Source of the DNA: Marinomonas shanghaiensis
GTDB taxonomy: Bacteria; Pseudomonadota; Gammaproteobacteria; Pseudomonadales; Marinomonadaceae
DNA: 64,000 nt
Direction: 5' to 3'
NCBI RefSeq assembly: GCF_003259175.1
Contig: NZ_QGOK01000011.1
Span: forward strand, 1 to 64,000
Shown piece after piece: positions 8,399-17,207 of this stretch. The position numbers and the translations under genes were made by a program. The stretch's first letter is position 1. Each line of letters begins with the position of its first letter. Under the pieces are notes generated by a model. It was not told the origin of the DNA, made no database searches, and saw only the letters and a list, made by a program, of their open reading frames with translations.

Positions 8399-9058
8399 AT
8401 GGGCAAATATATTACAGCGTCCTCAGGTCGAGGTCAGTCACTCGGAGAAGAGGTGGCGAATAGTATCAGCCACGGAGTGGGGCTGGTTGCTGCAATTGTT
8501 GGCACACCGTTTCTCATTCTAAGCGCGATTGACTACGCTGATGTCAGTTTTGTGGTCGGGGTCAGTATTTTCTCCGCTACCATGATTTTATTGTATTTGG
8601 CATCGACACTTTATCATGCGATGCCTAGAGGCAAGGCGAAATATGTTTTTCGAGTCATTGACCACTCTGCTGTCTATTTGTTGATTGCGGGCACATATAC
8701 CCCTTTTACCTTGGGAGTGTTAGAGGGCGTTTGGGGCTGGTCTTTACTCGTCGCCGTATGGACATTAGCTTTGATCGGGGTTGCTCTCAAAGCCTTTGGT
8801 AAGGCTTCTCATCCTGCTGTTTCTACGACGCTCTATGTTATTTTGGGCTGGCTTATTCTTATTGCGATCAAACCGCTTATTTCACTTATGGCGCCCAATG
8901 GTTTGCTGCTGTTGGTACTAGGCGGTGTGCTTTATACTTTGGGTGTGGTGTTTTTTGTGATCGACTCTAAGCTGCGTTACGGCCATTTGGTTTGGCATTT
9001 GTTTGTGGTGGCTGGAACCGTTTGTCATTATTTTTCTATTTTTTACTACGGGGCTTAG
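8399..9058 (+). CDS. trhA: Hemolysin III / TrhA family membrane protein
   Basis: A 219-aa protein with seven hydrophobic segments and the PAQR/HlyIII motifs: EEVANSISHGVG near residue 15, STLYHAMP near residue 70, an internal FRVIDHSAVYLLIAGTYTPF, and YGHLVWHLFVVAGTVCHYFSI at the C terminus, containing the conserved histidines and aspartate that bind metal in the family. Bacterial members (YqfA/TrhA) affect membrane energetics and fatty-acid homeostasis; true haemolysis is doubtful. GAGGAG lies 9 nt before the ATG. It is a single gene, converging with the XRE gene at 9101. Confidence 0.88.
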   Translation: MGKYITASSGRGQSLGEEVANSISHGVGLVAAIVGTPFLILSAIDYADVSFVVGVSIFSATMILLYLASTLYHAMPRGKAKYVFRVIDHSAVYLLIAGTYTPFTLGVLEGVWGWSLLVAVWTLALIGVALKAFGKASHPAVSTTLYVILGWLILIAIKPLISLMAPNGLLLLVLGGVLYTLGVVFFVIDSKLRYGHLVWHLFVVAGTVCHYFSIFYYGA

Positions 9059-9100
9059 TGACGTGAAAGTGCAGAGCCCTGAACTAATCGCACCGAATGT

Positions 9101-9499
9101 TTACTGGTCCGTTTTTGTTTGCCATTTGTGTATGGCTTTTAGTTGTTCTAATAATAACGATTTATTGTTTGGTGTTAATTCGCTGAATAAGCTCAACACC
9201 ATTTTTGCCTCGTAAGTGAATTGAACGTCAATTGGGGTTTCTGCGAGTTTTCCTTTGTTATTTTCCTGCCTTAAAAAGTCGGCAATGTCTTCTGGTGGAT
9301 GTTCGCTGGCAGCATACAAGATCGAAGGTTTGGTATCTAACGCCATAGCAAGCTTCTGTAAGACTTTTTGTGAAGGTTGCCTTTGACCTTTTTCAATTCG
9401 TGACAGATTGCTGGTGGCCATGTCAGCTTCCAGTGCGACTTGTTCTTGGGTCATCTTGCGCTGTATGCGTAAGATCTTGATAACTTGGCCAATATTCAT
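9101..9499 (-). CDS. XRE-family transcriptional regulator
   Basis: A 132-aa protein with a Cro/C1-type helix-turn-helix in its first 65 residues (IKILRIQRKMTQEQVALEAD then MATSNLSRIEKGQRQPS) and a short C-terminal region, probably for dimerisation. It is divergent from the EAL gene at 9662. Two copies of a TTGCC-N5-GRCAA operator lie in the shared 162-bp gap, one next to its own start and one inside the likely promoter of the EAL gene, so it probably represses both. The signal it senses is unknown; no toxin-antitoxin partner is present. Confidence 0.85.
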   Translation of the reverse strand: MNIGQVIKILRIQRKMTQEQVALEADMATSNLSRIEKGQRQPSQKVLQKLAMALDTKPSILYAASEHPPEDIADFLRQENNKGKLAETPIDVQFTYEAKMVLSLFSELTPNNKSLLLEQLKAIHKWQTKTDQ

Positions 9500-9520
9500 G
9501 GCAAGATTATCCGTTTAATT

Positions 9521-9535
9521 TTGCCTATATGACAA
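9521..9535. promoter_or_regulatory. Operator O1 of the XRE regulator
   Basis: TTGCCTATATGACAA, an imperfect copy of the palindrome at 9565 (GACAA in place of GGCAA). It starts 21 bp upstream of the XRE start codon, so a repressor bound here would control its own gene. TTGCCTATATG (9521-9531) is also the exact reverse complement of CATATAGGCAA at 9569-9579. Confidence 0.65.
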
Positions 9536-9554
9536 AACCTGACAGGCAATTTGC

Positions 9555-9583
9555 TTGACACTTTTTGCCATATAGGCAATATT
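9555..9583 (+). promoter_or_regulatory. EAL-gene promoter overlapped by operator O2
   Basis: TTGACA (9555-9560), a 17-bp spacer and AATATT (9578-9583) make a plausible sigma-70 promoter for the gene at 9662. The spacer holds the perfect palindrome TTGCC-ATATA-GGCAA (9565-9579). A repressor on this site would block the promoter directly. Confidence 0.65.
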
Positions 9584-9661
9584 GAGGGTTGTTTGTGTCT
9601 TAAAGACAAATAAAAGACGGTATCTTGTGTTAATCGAAGCATGCAGTAGAAGGATTGACTT

Positions 9662-10846
9662 GTGAAAACAGAAGGAATGAATACTGGGCATGATTGGCAG
9701 GAGTTACAAGAAACGAATCATGGCTTTATTGTGTTAGACAGTAACGATTGTATCGTTTCTTGTAATGATAAAGCACAAAAAATGCTAACCTCTTCAAGTC
9801 TTTATCCTGAAATCGATGCTTTATTGCCGTCAAACTGCTTTTGGTTTGAAGCGGAACAACGTGTTTATCCTGTTACTGAATTTAAGCGTATTGCAGGAAA
9901 AAGCATCACTCTTACCTTTACACCTGTCCACAGCGAGCCTTATAAGATTCACGTTCAGGTAGAAGCATTTCAGTTGCTAGGGAGGCACTATTATAGCCTA
10001 CTCATTCAAGACAATGATGTTGTTTATGATGACAATGTCGGTGCTTATCTTAGTAGCAGCCATCCCTCATTAAAAATGGCTCAGCGGTTAAAAGCGGATT
10101 TGCAACAGAACAAATTGACGCTGCATTATCAACCTCAGATTAATATTTTGAACGATCAGCTTTACGGGGTTGAGGTGTTGGCAAGATGGCACGACACGGA
10201 GTTTGGTTATGTTGCCCCTGATGATTTTATTGATTTGGCAGAAGAGTTCGGATTCATCGCTGAGCTGGACTTGTGGGTGCTTCGAGAAGCATGTCGTCAG
10301 TTGGCTGTATGGCGCGACAAAAATATACCTGTTCCTCTGATTGCCGTTAATTTCTCGCCCTATACTTTTCACTCAGCTAACCTTATTGAAACGGTTCAAC
10401 TTATTCTGCAAAGAAACGGTCTTATTTCAGCGGACCTTGTTTTAGAAATCACTGAAAGTAAGAAAATTATTTTATCCAATTCTTTTATTGATGTGATTGG
10501 CGCTCTTGATTCCATGGGGATCACGATCTCTTTAGATGATTTTGGTACAGGCTATTCAAATTTAAAACGATTATTGAAGTTTCCTGTATCTCAACTAAAG
10601 TTGGATAGAGCATTTGTCAGTCATCTTCCGAGTCCATTATCGAAAGAACTGAGTGACGTTGTCTTGTCAATTGGAAAAAAAATTGATGCGGTATCCATTG
10701 CAGAAGGTGTGGAGACCTTAGAGCAGTTAGCTTATTTAAAAGCAATTGGTTACGAAGTCATTCAAGGGTATTTATTTTCCCCACCGTTAAGCTCACAAGA
10801 TTTTGAAAGCTGGTTTTTAAATACCATCTCAAGATCGAACGAATAA
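9662..10846 (+). CDS. EAL-domain cyclic-di-GMP phosphodiesterase with PAS-like N terminus
   Basis: A 394-aa cytosolic protein. Residues about 15-120 look like a PAS-type sensor (HGFIVLDSNDCIVSCNDKAQ). Residues 140-390 are a full EAL domain: the signature reads EVLARW in place of EALLR, followed by AVNFSP, LEITES, LDDFGTGYSNLKRL, LKLDRAF, AEGVET and QGYLFSPPL. All the metal- and glutamate-ligand motifs appear present, so it is probably active in breaking c-di-GMP. There is no GGDEF domain. The GTG start is supported by AAGGA 7 nt upstream. Transcription is likely controlled by the divergent XRE protein. Confidence 0.87.
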   Translation: MKTEGMNTGHDWQELQETNHGFIVLDSNDCIVSCNDKAQKMLTSSSLYPEIDALLPSNCFWFEAEQRVYPVTEFKRIAGKSITLTFTPVHSEPYKIHVQVEAFQLLGRHYYSLLIQDNDVVYDDNVGAYLSSSHPSLKMAQRLKADLQQNKLTLHYQPQINILNDQLYGVEVLARWHDTEFGYVAPDDFIDLAEEFGFIAELDLWVLREACRQLAVWRDKNIPVPLIAVNFSPYTFHSANLIETVQLILQRNGLISADLVLEITESKKIILSNSFIDVIGALDSMGITISLDDFGTGYSNLKRLLKFPVSQLKLDRAFVSHLPSPLSKELSDVVLSIGKKIDAVSIAEGVETLEQLAYLKAIGYEVIQGYLFSPPLSSQDFESWFLNTISRSNE

Positions 10847-10976
10847 TCAAAATGTTTTTCAGAATTCTGATACCAAAATTTTTTAGATTATATTCATTTA
10901 CAGTTTTTGTTGTTTTTTAGGTGGCTGTTGCGTCATCTGATTGTTTTAAGTGTTAAATTCATAAGAGGATAAGGTT

Positions 10977-12596
10977 ATGTTACGGAATATAAATATTCGA
11001 TCTCGACTGTTAATAGGGTTTTCATCGGCCATCATTCTGATGATCATTTTAGGTGGTGTCGGTATCTCTACGATGAATAAGATTCGATCGAATTCAGAAT
11101 TGATTGAAACAAGAGTTTTGCCAGCCATTACCAGCTTAGGTGATATGAGTACAGATCTGATGCGAGTCAGGATCTTTACACTGAGGTTGTTAAGTGCAAC
11201 GAGTGAAGACAGTAAGAAAGAAACTTTATCTGCGCTTGAGAGTATCAAAAAGGGGGTTGCTGGGGCTCGCTCCGACTATGAAGCGATTATTGATACAGAA
11301 AGTGAAAAACGTTTATTCGAGCAGTTTATTAAACAAGAAAGTAATTACTACAGACTGCAAAATCAAGTCACTGCTTTGGTCATGACTGGTGATCTGTCTG
11401 CAATTGAGACACTTATACCGGAAATGAACGACGCTGCGGATGATATGGCTAGAATGTTGCGAGCCATGGTGGCAGCAAATCAAAAGGAAGCGGATGAAGC
11501 GAGTGAAGACTCGGTAAAATCCTATGACGAAGGCTTTGTTTTGATCAATATCGTGATAGCCATCTCTGTGGCGTTGGGGGTCGCGATTGCCATGGTACTG
11601 TCAAAGAGCATTAACAAGCCGCTTTTAGAGGCTGTCAATTCTGCCGAAATCATTGCTAAGGGGGATTTGACGCAAGCTATTGTTCCTGAAGGTAAGGATG
11701 AATTGGCTCGTTTAACCAATGCGCTCAAAGCGATGCAGGGGAATTTACGTGAGGCCATTGTCCACATTGGTGATTCTTCTAGTCAATTGGCATCGGCAGC
11801 GGAAGAGTTAAGTTCTGTGACAGAAAGCTCGTCAAATAGCTTGATGTTGCAAAACAATGAAATTCAATCCGCTGCATCAGCCATCACTCAGATGAGTTCT
11901 GCCGTGGATGAAGTGGCTCGTACTGCACAGCAAACCTCAGAAGCGTCCGCGGATTCTGCTACATTGGCGGCGGAAGGCAAGGCGCGAGTAGGTGAGACAA
12001 CGGCTGTGATTCTTGACATGAATAAAGAGATGACAAACAGTACTCGAGTGATTAACCAACTGGCTGAGCAAGTGGCATCAATAGGCCAGATTTTGGATGT
12101 CATTCGAGCCGTGGCAGAGCAGACAAACCTATTGGCCTTAAATGCGGCCATCGAGGCCGCTCGTGCTGGTGAAACAGGTCGAGGTTTCGCGGTTGTCGCC
12201 GATGAAGTCCGAAATCTTGCTCATCGCACCCAAGAGTCCACCGGTGAAATAGAGACCATGGTGCGTCAGGTTCAGCTTTCGGCTAATGAAGCGGTGACGT
12301 CTATGGACAGCACAAGTCAAAAAACCAATCAGGCACAAATGGTTGCAGCGGAAGCGTCTAAGGCATTAGAGCAAATCACAGCGCGTATTATCGCCATAAG
12401 TGACAGCAACCACGTGATTGCCAGTGCGGCAGAAGAGCAATCGAATGTGGCGAAAGAAATAGATGGGAATATCACTACAATTAGTGACTTAGCTGCGCAA
12501 ACGGTGGTTGGTGCAAATCAAACAAGCGCGAGTACGGCCGAACTGACTCGATTGGCGATAGAGCTTAATGAGTTGGTGGTGAAATTCAAGGTATAA
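10977..12596 (+). CDS. Methyl-accepting chemotaxis protein
   Basis: A 539-aa chemoreceptor: transmembrane segments near residues 10-30 and 190-210 flanking a helical periplasmic sensor of the four-helix-bundle type, a HAMP domain after the second segment ([20 protein letters not shown]), and the long methylation/signalling coiled coil with the hairpin tip [19 protein letters not shown] and [15 protein letters not shown]. It lacks a C-terminal CheR-binding pentapeptide. The ligand is unknown. AGAGGATAAGG provides the ribosome-binding site. It follows the EAL gene by 130 bp with no clear terminator between. Confidence 0.92.
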   Translation: MLRNINIRSRLLIGFSSAIILMIILGGVGISTMNKIRSNSELIETRVLPAITSLGDMSTDLMRVRIFTLRLLSATSEDSKKETLSALESIKKGVAGARSDYEAIIDTESEKRLFEQFIKQESNYYRLQNQVTALVMTGDLSAIETLIPEMNDAADDMARMLRAMVAANQKEADEASEDSVKSYDEGFVLINIVIAISVALGVAIAMVLSKSINKPLLEAVNSAEIIAKGDLTQAIVPEGKDELARLTNALKAMQGNLREAIVHIGDSSSQLASAAEELSSVTESSSNSLMLQNNEIQSAASAITQMSSAVDEVARTAQQTSEASADSATLAAEGKARVGETTAVILDMNKEMTNSTRVINQLAEQVASIGQILDVIRAVAEQTNLLALNAAIEAARAGETGRGFAVVADEVRNLAHRTQESTGEIETMVRQVQLSANEAVTSMDSTSQKTNQAQMVAAEASKALEQITARIIAISDSNHVIASAAEEQSNVAKEIDGNITTISDLAAQTVVGANQTSASTAELTRLAIELNELVVKFKV

Positions 12597-12746
12597 GCCT
12601 TGAATGTGACAATATAGGTTCTCGTTTGTGAGGGCTTGTATTGTCTGTGCAGATGACTATTTCGCGTTTCTTGATCGTCGTTAGGTTAATATCTTCTCGT
12701 TAAGATCCGGTGTATATTGACGTTTTTGACCAATTTGCAGCCACTT

Positions 12747-13037
12747 ATGACCATTGCCCTTAAAAACATAACCGATTCCGATGTGACGTGCGCTCAGTGT
12801 CAAGCATGCTGCTGTCGTATGGAGGTGATGATCATCAGTGACACTGGCGTACCGGATAAGCACGTTTCAGTGGATGAGTGGGGTGGTGAGACCATGCTTA
12901 GACTCGACGATGGCTGGTGCTCTGCGGTCGATAGAGATACTTTTCTCTGTACTATTTATGAGAATCGTCCTTGGATTTGTCGCGAGTTCGAAATGGGATC
13001 CGATGAATGTCGAGAAGAGTTTAACGTTATTAGGTAG
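12747..13037 (+). CDS. YkgJ-type cysteine-cluster protein
   Basis: A small protein (96 aa from the ATG at 12747; an upstream TTG at 12717 would add ten residues) with the cysteine pattern of the YkgJ/UPF0153 family: CAQCQACCCR near the N terminus, then WCSAV, LCTIYENRPWICREF and DEC. Family members are thought to bind zinc or an Fe-S cluster through these cysteines; the function is unknown. The stop codon lies within the left arm of a perfect 14-bp hairpin that separates it from the convergent VOC gene. Confidence 0.8.
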   Translation: MTIALKNITDSDVTCAQCQACCCRMEVMIISDTGVPDKHVSVDEWGGETMLRLDDGWCSAVDRDTFLCTIYENRPWICREFEMGSDECREEFNVIR

Positions 13038-13061
13038 TGATTCATGGTCACTACCTAATAA
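13027..13061. terminator. Perfect 14-bp hairpin between convergent genes
   Basis: TTATTAGGTAGTGA and TCACTACCTAATAA pair perfectly around the 7-nt loop TTCATGG. The left arm contains the TAG stop of the YkgJ-type gene and the right arm ends 12 bp from the stop of the VOC gene. There is no T-tract on either strand, so it may stabilise 3' ends rather than act as a classical intrinsic terminator. Confidence 0.5.
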
Positions 13062-13072
13062 TGATTGTGTGT

Positions 13073-13450
13073 CTACAGTCTATACATGGCGCAAAGCTTA
13101 TTACCTGATGGGTCTCTTAAATACGCCAAATACAGTTGTGTTTTTCCTAATGCGCGAATTCCTGGCGCGTCTTCACAGCTTATTCCGCCATTGGCTACTC
13201 CTGCCGCATGCCAAGCATTTACCGCTTCTTCAGATGTGGCTGCAAAACCAATCGTACTGCCATTGCCGTGAGTGGCCGCGTCGCCGTTTATTGGTTTGGT
13301 TATCGCAAAGGTACCGGTATCAGTGCGATAAAAACATCTTCCTTTTGGGTCAACAAAGCCCTCGCCATAGCCAAGTGTTTTAAACGTTGCATCATAAAAT
13401 GCTTTTGAGGCTTGTACATCATTGGCGCCTAACATAATGTGACTAAACAT
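13073..13450 (-). CDS. VOC-family (glyoxalase-like) protein
   Basis: A 125-aa protein of one vicinal-oxygen-chelate domain: MFSHIMLGANDVQASKAFYDATF at the start with the first metal-ligand histidine, TIGFAATSEEAVNAWHAAG in the second half and YLAYLRDPSGNKLCAMY at the end. These are typical of small glyoxalase/bleomycin-resistance-like proteins acting as dimers. Substrate unknown. It is convergent with the YkgJ-type gene. Confidence 0.85.
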   Translation of the reverse strand: MFSHIMLGANDVQASKAFYDATFKTLGYGEGFVDPKGRCFYRTDTGTFAITKPINGDAATHGNGSTIGFAATSEEAVNAWHAAGVANGGISCEDAPGIRALGKTQLYLAYLRDPSGNKLCAMYRL

Positions 13451-13541
13451 GGTGTTTTATCCTTAACTTGTGATTATTGTTTGACGCTGTTTTATCTCAC
13501 AGCGTCTGGCCTTATTCAAATACTAAAAAGAGGATTTTTGG

Positions 13542-13874
13542 ATGCAAGCAATGACAATCGGTTTTAACTCTGAATACTCGGAAGAGGCCCCCAGTCTTGA
13601 AGACATTCATGCTCTAGAGGGACGGGCTTTATTGGAGTTTGGTGCGCCTTGGTGTGGGCATTGCCAGGCAGCTCGCGATGCTGTGGAAAGCAGTATCAAA
13701 ACAGACTCAAAAATCGTTCATATCAAGGTGTTTGATGGTAAAGGTAAACGACTTGGGCGACAGTTTGGTGTTAAGCTTTGGCCAACATTGATTTTATTGC
13801 AGGATGGTCAAGAGATTAGGCGCATTGTGCGCTTTACCTCAAATGAGGAAGTGCGTGAATTAATGGCGCTTTGA
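13542..13874 (+). CDS. Thioredoxin-family protein (WCGHC)
   Basis: A 110-aa cytosolic thioredoxin-fold protein with the active site GAPWCGHCQAA near residue 36. A Trp-Cys-Gly-His-Cys motif is more usual in protein disulfide isomerases than in thioredoxin 1 (CGPC) and suggests a less reducing potential. The cis-proline is in KLWPTLILLQDG. No signal peptide. AGAGG lies 8 nt before the chosen ATG; a second ATG is two codons downstream. Confidence 0.88.
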   Translation: MQAMTIGFNSEYSEEAPSLEDIHALEGRALLEFGAPWCGHCQAARDAVESSIKTDSKIVHIKVFDGKGKRLGRQFGVKLWPTLILLQDGQEIRRIVRFTSNEEVRELMAL

Positions 13875-13884
13875 CGTATAAAGG

Positions 13885-14151
13885 TTAAACCGTGATGTCA
13901 ATCAGTCGGCCAATGGTTTTATCAGACGCATTTATGACGTTTGCATTGGCTTTGGCTTCTAGTTCGCTGCTTTTCGCTTCAATTAGACCATCTTGAATGG
14001 CCGAGCCGTATCTGGTGTTAGTCTGTGTGTTATTTTGGCCAAGCGTTTGGGTAGACGCACTGGCGACCTTTTGACTGGCTTGGTCTAGTCTGTCTTGGCT
14101 ACGCTGCAGACCCTGCTGACCATACGGGAATGAGGTGTTGTTGATTTGCAT
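13885..14151 (-). CDS. Small protein with flagellar rod/hook-like ends
   Basis: An 88-aa protein from the ATG at 14151 (AGAAGG 7 nt upstream; the longer frame to 14199 has no ribosome-binding site). The N terminus GQQGLQRSQDRLDQASQKVA and the C terminus SSELEAKANANVINASDKTIGRLIDI resemble the helical ends that rod and hook proteins of the flagellar axis share, with a short Gln/Thr-rich middle. Such mini rod-like proteins occur beside unrelated genes in other gammaproteobacteria. Whether it enters the flagellum is unknown. It is divergent from the DUF1460 gene. Confidence 0.6.
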   Translation of the reverse strand: MQINNTSFPYGQQGLQRSQDRLDQASQKVASASTQTLGQNNTQTNTRYGSAIQDGLIEAKSSELEAKANANVINASDKTIGRLIDITV

Positions 14152-14285
14152 AAAACGGCCTTCTAACAATATTGCTTTTGTTTTACATAACGCAGACACA
14201 TAGTAGCATACGAAGAGAACATTTTTTAATCAGCGTTTGTTTTTTTATGTTTCTGTTTGATATTCGTCGTTATTGGGAAGTTTCT

Positions 14286-15266
14286 ATGAAACATCATGTA
14301 GGAAGAGTGTTTGTTGCTACTAGCGTGCTTTGTTATTGCCTATTGTCAACCGCAGCGCAAACAGAGGTCGACAATAGGTCACCAGTGAATGCCGTTGATG
14401 CCGCGAATAGAGCGCTTTTTTATCAGGCTATAGATCATTATTCTGTTCAGCGAGACGTGTTTAATGCCTCGTCTTATGCTGAAAAAATGCTTGTTTTGAG
14501 TCAGGTGTTTTTAGGGGCTGAATATGTTGGTGGTAGCGTTGGCGAAGGACCTCTTAGCAAATATGACAAGGATCCTCTTGTTCGTTTTGATGTGTTTGAC
14601 TGCACCACCTATGTTGAAACACTGTTGGCAGGCGTTATGTCGACATCTTCCGCTGAGTTTGAAGCCAACCTAATAGCACTGCGTTATCAGGATGGAAACG
14701 TTTCTTTTGTGTCACGTAATCATTTTCCCAGTTTAGACTGGTTTCATAACAACCAAGATAAACTACAGGATATAACGCCAGATGTGGCGGGAGGTACGGC
14801 TCAAGTAGCGCAAACTCTTATTGATAAAGCCGCTTGGTATCAGCACCTTAGCGGTGATGTGTTAGGGTGCGATGCGACGACTTCTAACGATTGCCAAAGG
14901 CTGTTAGGGCAATTAAAAGAAGAGGGCCGTGATTTTACACCAGAGCCCGCTTATTTGCCCTATGTGCCCTTAACCGCGTTGTTTACAGGTACTGAAAGAG
15001 CGGTCAATCAGGCTTTACTTGATCGTATTCCATCAGGCAGTGTCATCAGTATGGTGCGGCCCGATTGGCCATTAAAGCAGTGGATTGGCACCAATATGAA
15101 TGTTTCTCATCAGGGGATCGTTATTCGAAAAGATGGCGTGCTCTATCTTCGTCATGCCAGTTTGACCTACAAAAAAGTCATTGATGAAAGCTTCGTCGAC
15201 TATTTTTCTCAATATTCTCCTGAGTCGTCTTTAAAAGGCTTTAACGTACAGATACTTCGTTATTGA
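14286..15266 (+). CDS. DUF1460 (N-acetylmuramoyl-L-alanine amidase-like) exported protein
   Basis: A 326-aa protein starting at the ATG with GGAAG 5 nt upstream; the frame is open further upstream but would overlap the divergent gene. A signal peptide (MKHHVGRVFVATSVLCYCLLSTAAQ) is followed by a DUF1460 domain: FDVFDCTTYVETLLAGVM contains the presumed catalytic cysteine, and MNVSHQGIVI and YLRHAS the paired histidines of an NlpC/P60-like fold. A periplasmic role in cell-wall peptide turnover is inferred from the family. Its TGA overlaps the stop region of the convergent gene at 15260. Confidence 0.82.
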   Translation: MKHHVGRVFVATSVLCYCLLSTAAQTEVDNRSPVNAVDAANRALFYQAIDHYSVQRDVFNASSYAEKMLVLSQVFLGAEYVGGSVGEGPLSKYDKDPLVRFDVFDCTTYVETLLAGVMSTSSAEFEANLIALRYQDGNVSFVSRNHFPSLDWFHNNQDKLQDITPDVAGGTAQVAQTLIDKAAWYQHLSGDVLGCDATTSNDCQRLLGQLKEEGRDFTPEPAYLPYVPLTALFTGTERAVNQALLDRIPSGSVISMVRPDWPLKQWIGTNMNVSHQGIVIRKDGVLYLRHASLTYKKVIDESFVDYFSQYSPESSLKGFNVQILRY

Positions 15267-15676
15267 GAGGGCTTCTTACCATTTTTGGATTTCACATTGG
15301 CACTGAAATACCGCAAGTGTAACTCTAATGCATCACAAGAAATGGTGATCTCTCGAACGGATAAATACAGGGAGTACATTAGGCACACTAAGCTGGCACC
15401 GAAGATATAGCTTCCCGCCTGTTGATATTCTAGATAAATCGCCATCATGGATAAGACACAAAGAAAAAAACTGATCACTCCCGCTTCCTGCATACGACGT
15501 ATCAAATAAATGCGTTTGCGCAGGTTGGCAATCTGTTCTTTGATATTTTCGTCTTCTAATTTAGGGTCAAAATTACGGATGATGGAAGCCAGAGTGACAA
15601 ATCGGTTGGTGTAAGCCAAAAGCAGTAAAGAGACGGCGGGGAACAGCATGGCGGGCGTTGTTAAGGTGATAATCAT
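15260..15676 (-). CDS. DUF2721 membrane protein
   Basis: A 138-aa protein starting with MIITLTTPAMLFPAVSLLLLAYTNRF, which matches the way DUF2721 proteins begin; the frame is open for 21 codons further but without a ribosome-binding site. It has one hydrophobic segment at the N terminus, a charged helical stretch (KEQIANLRKRIYLIRRMQ) and two further hydrophobic segments. No function is known for the family. The gene converges with the DUF1460 gene and their stop codons overlap by 7 bp. Confidence 0.78.
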   Translation of the reverse strand: MIITLTTPAMLFPAVSLLLLAYTNRFVTLASIIRNFDPKLEDENIKEQIANLRKRIYLIRRMQEAGVISFFLCVLSMMAIYLEYQQAGSYIFGASLVCLMYSLYLSVREITISCDALELHLRYFSANVKSKNGKKPSQ

Positions 15677-15891
15677 AATGCTTCTCAGATAAGTTAAAAA
15701 AGGATTTGGTGTTTGTATTCTACGACGCTCTCTTAGCATTTAGTATTGCTCGCTCCCCTTCTGAAAGTATAGAAAATAAGCGTTGTATCGACAGAATGAG
15801 CTTCTATAATGCTGGTTATATTGCGTTGGAATGTTATCGCGTCTCAATGTGAGTCTAGACCCTACCTTACCTGGTAACAAGAGAGATAAAA

Positions 15892-17169
15892 ATGAGTGAT
15901 ATGTTAAGTATTGGCTTGCTGATTATAGCCAGTGCCTTGTTTGCTATGTCTGAGATTAGCATGGCCGCCGCGAGAAAAATAAAATTGAGAGTACTGGCGG
16001 AGGAGGGCAGCATAAAAGCTCAAGCCGTGATGAAACTGCAGCAGAAGCCGGGTGCATTTTTTGCAATGATTCAGATTGCTTTAAATGCGATTGCTATTTT
16101 AGGCGGTATTATTGGTGAGCAAGCATTAACACCTTATATCAAGCAATTTGTCGGCTTACTTTATTCTGGACCTCTGCTTGATCAGATTAGTTTTGTTGTC
16201 TCGTTTTTGTGTTTAACCTCTCTCTTTATTTTATTTGCGGATTTATTACCGAAACGTTTGGCGATTATCATGCCCGAAGCGGTCGCTATTCGAATGGTGA
16301 CACCCATGTTATGGGTGACGTTTATACTTACGCCGGTCGTTTTTCTATTTAACGGTTTGACCAATACTATGCTGCGTATTTTTAACGTGCCGATTGATCG
16401 TGATGAGGTTGTAACAACAGAGGATATTGTTGCCATGATGGACGCGGGCGCTGAGGACGGCAGTCTACAGCGACAAGAATATCAATTGATTGGTAATGTG
16501 TTTGAATTAGAAACACGCAGTATTTCCAGTACGATGACGCCAAGGGACCAAATTATTTATTTTGATATTGATGATAGCAGTGAAGAGATTAGCCAGAAAA
16601 TTATCGAACATCCTCATAATGATTTTCTAGTGTGCGATGGAAGCTTGGATAAAATTCACGGTATTATTGAATCAAAAGAAATTTTACGTTTGGTATTAAA
16701 AGGCGAACCTGCGCACATTAAACCAGAAAAAATTGACAAAGATGTCTTTTATTTACCTGAAACACTGACTCTGTCCGAAGCACTCAATGCTTTTAAAGTC
16801 GCGCCACAAGCTTTTGCTGTAATTGTAAATGAATATGCAACCATAGTAGGGATTGTGACAGTAAAAGATTTGTTAGGCGGTTTTATGGGGGGATTACTAA
16901 CCCCTCATGATGAAGAGCAAATCGTACAGCGTGATGCGAATTCTTGGCTAATAGAGGGACTTACTCCTATTAATGATGTGATGCGCAGTTTGGGAATTGA
17001 AGAGTTTCCTGATCGGACGCAGTATGAGACGTTAGGGGGCTTTATTACCTATAGTCTTAAACGTTTGCCAAAACGTACTGATTTTTTTGTCCATGAAGGT
17101 TATAAATTTGAGGTGTTGGATTTGGAAGGCGTTAGGGTGGAGCAACTCTTGGTCACCAAGCTGAAGTAA
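15892..17169 (+). CDS. paeA: YtfL/PaeA-type CNNM-CBS membrane protein
   Basis: A 425-aa protein with an N-terminal CNNM (DUF21) membrane domain of about four segments, two CBS domains (about residues 200-330) and a C-terminal CorC/HlyC domain (SWLIEGLTPINDVMRSLGI to the end). MSEISMAAARKIKLR, FFAMIQIALNAIAILGG and VFELETRSISSTMTPRD are very close to Escherichia coli YtfL as I remember it. YtfL (PaeA) protects against putrescine and cadaverine, probably by efflux; the older label hemolysin is misleading. The ATG follows AAGAGAGA. It is a single gene, with the GST gene 38 bp downstream. Confidence 0.85.
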   Translation: MSDMLSIGLLIIASALFAMSEISMAAARKIKLRVLAEEGSIKAQAVMKLQQKPGAFFAMIQIALNAIAILGGIIGEQALTPYIKQFVGLLYSGPLLDQISFVVSFLCLTSLFILFADLLPKRLAIIMPEAVAIRMVTPMLWVTFILTPVVFLFNGLTNTMLRIFNVPIDRDEVVTTEDIVAMMDAGAEDGSLQRQEYQLIGNVFELETRSISSTMTPRDQIIYFDIDDSSEEISQKIIEHPHNDFLVCDGSLDKIHGIIESKEILRLVLKGEPAHIKPEKIDKDVFYLPETLTLSEALNAFKVAPQAFAVIVNEYATIVGIVTVKDLLGGFMGGLLTPHDEEQIVQRDANSWLIEGLTPINDVMRSLGIEEFPDRTQYETLGGFITYSLKRLPKRTDFFVHEGYKFEVLDLEGVRVEQLLVTKLK

Positions 17170-17207
17170 ATGGTATCTTTGTCTAATCAATAGTGAGGTA
17201 AGGATTT

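Noticed and set aside
12838..13408. Overlapping plus-strand frames spanning the YkgJ and VOC genes
   Set aside because: They cross two genes that each match known families in other frames and the 14-bp hairpin between them.
15892..17169. Hemolysin reading of the CNNM-CBS protein
   Set aside because: The sequence follows YtfL/PaeA and the CNNM-CorC architecture; nothing supports a lytic toxin.
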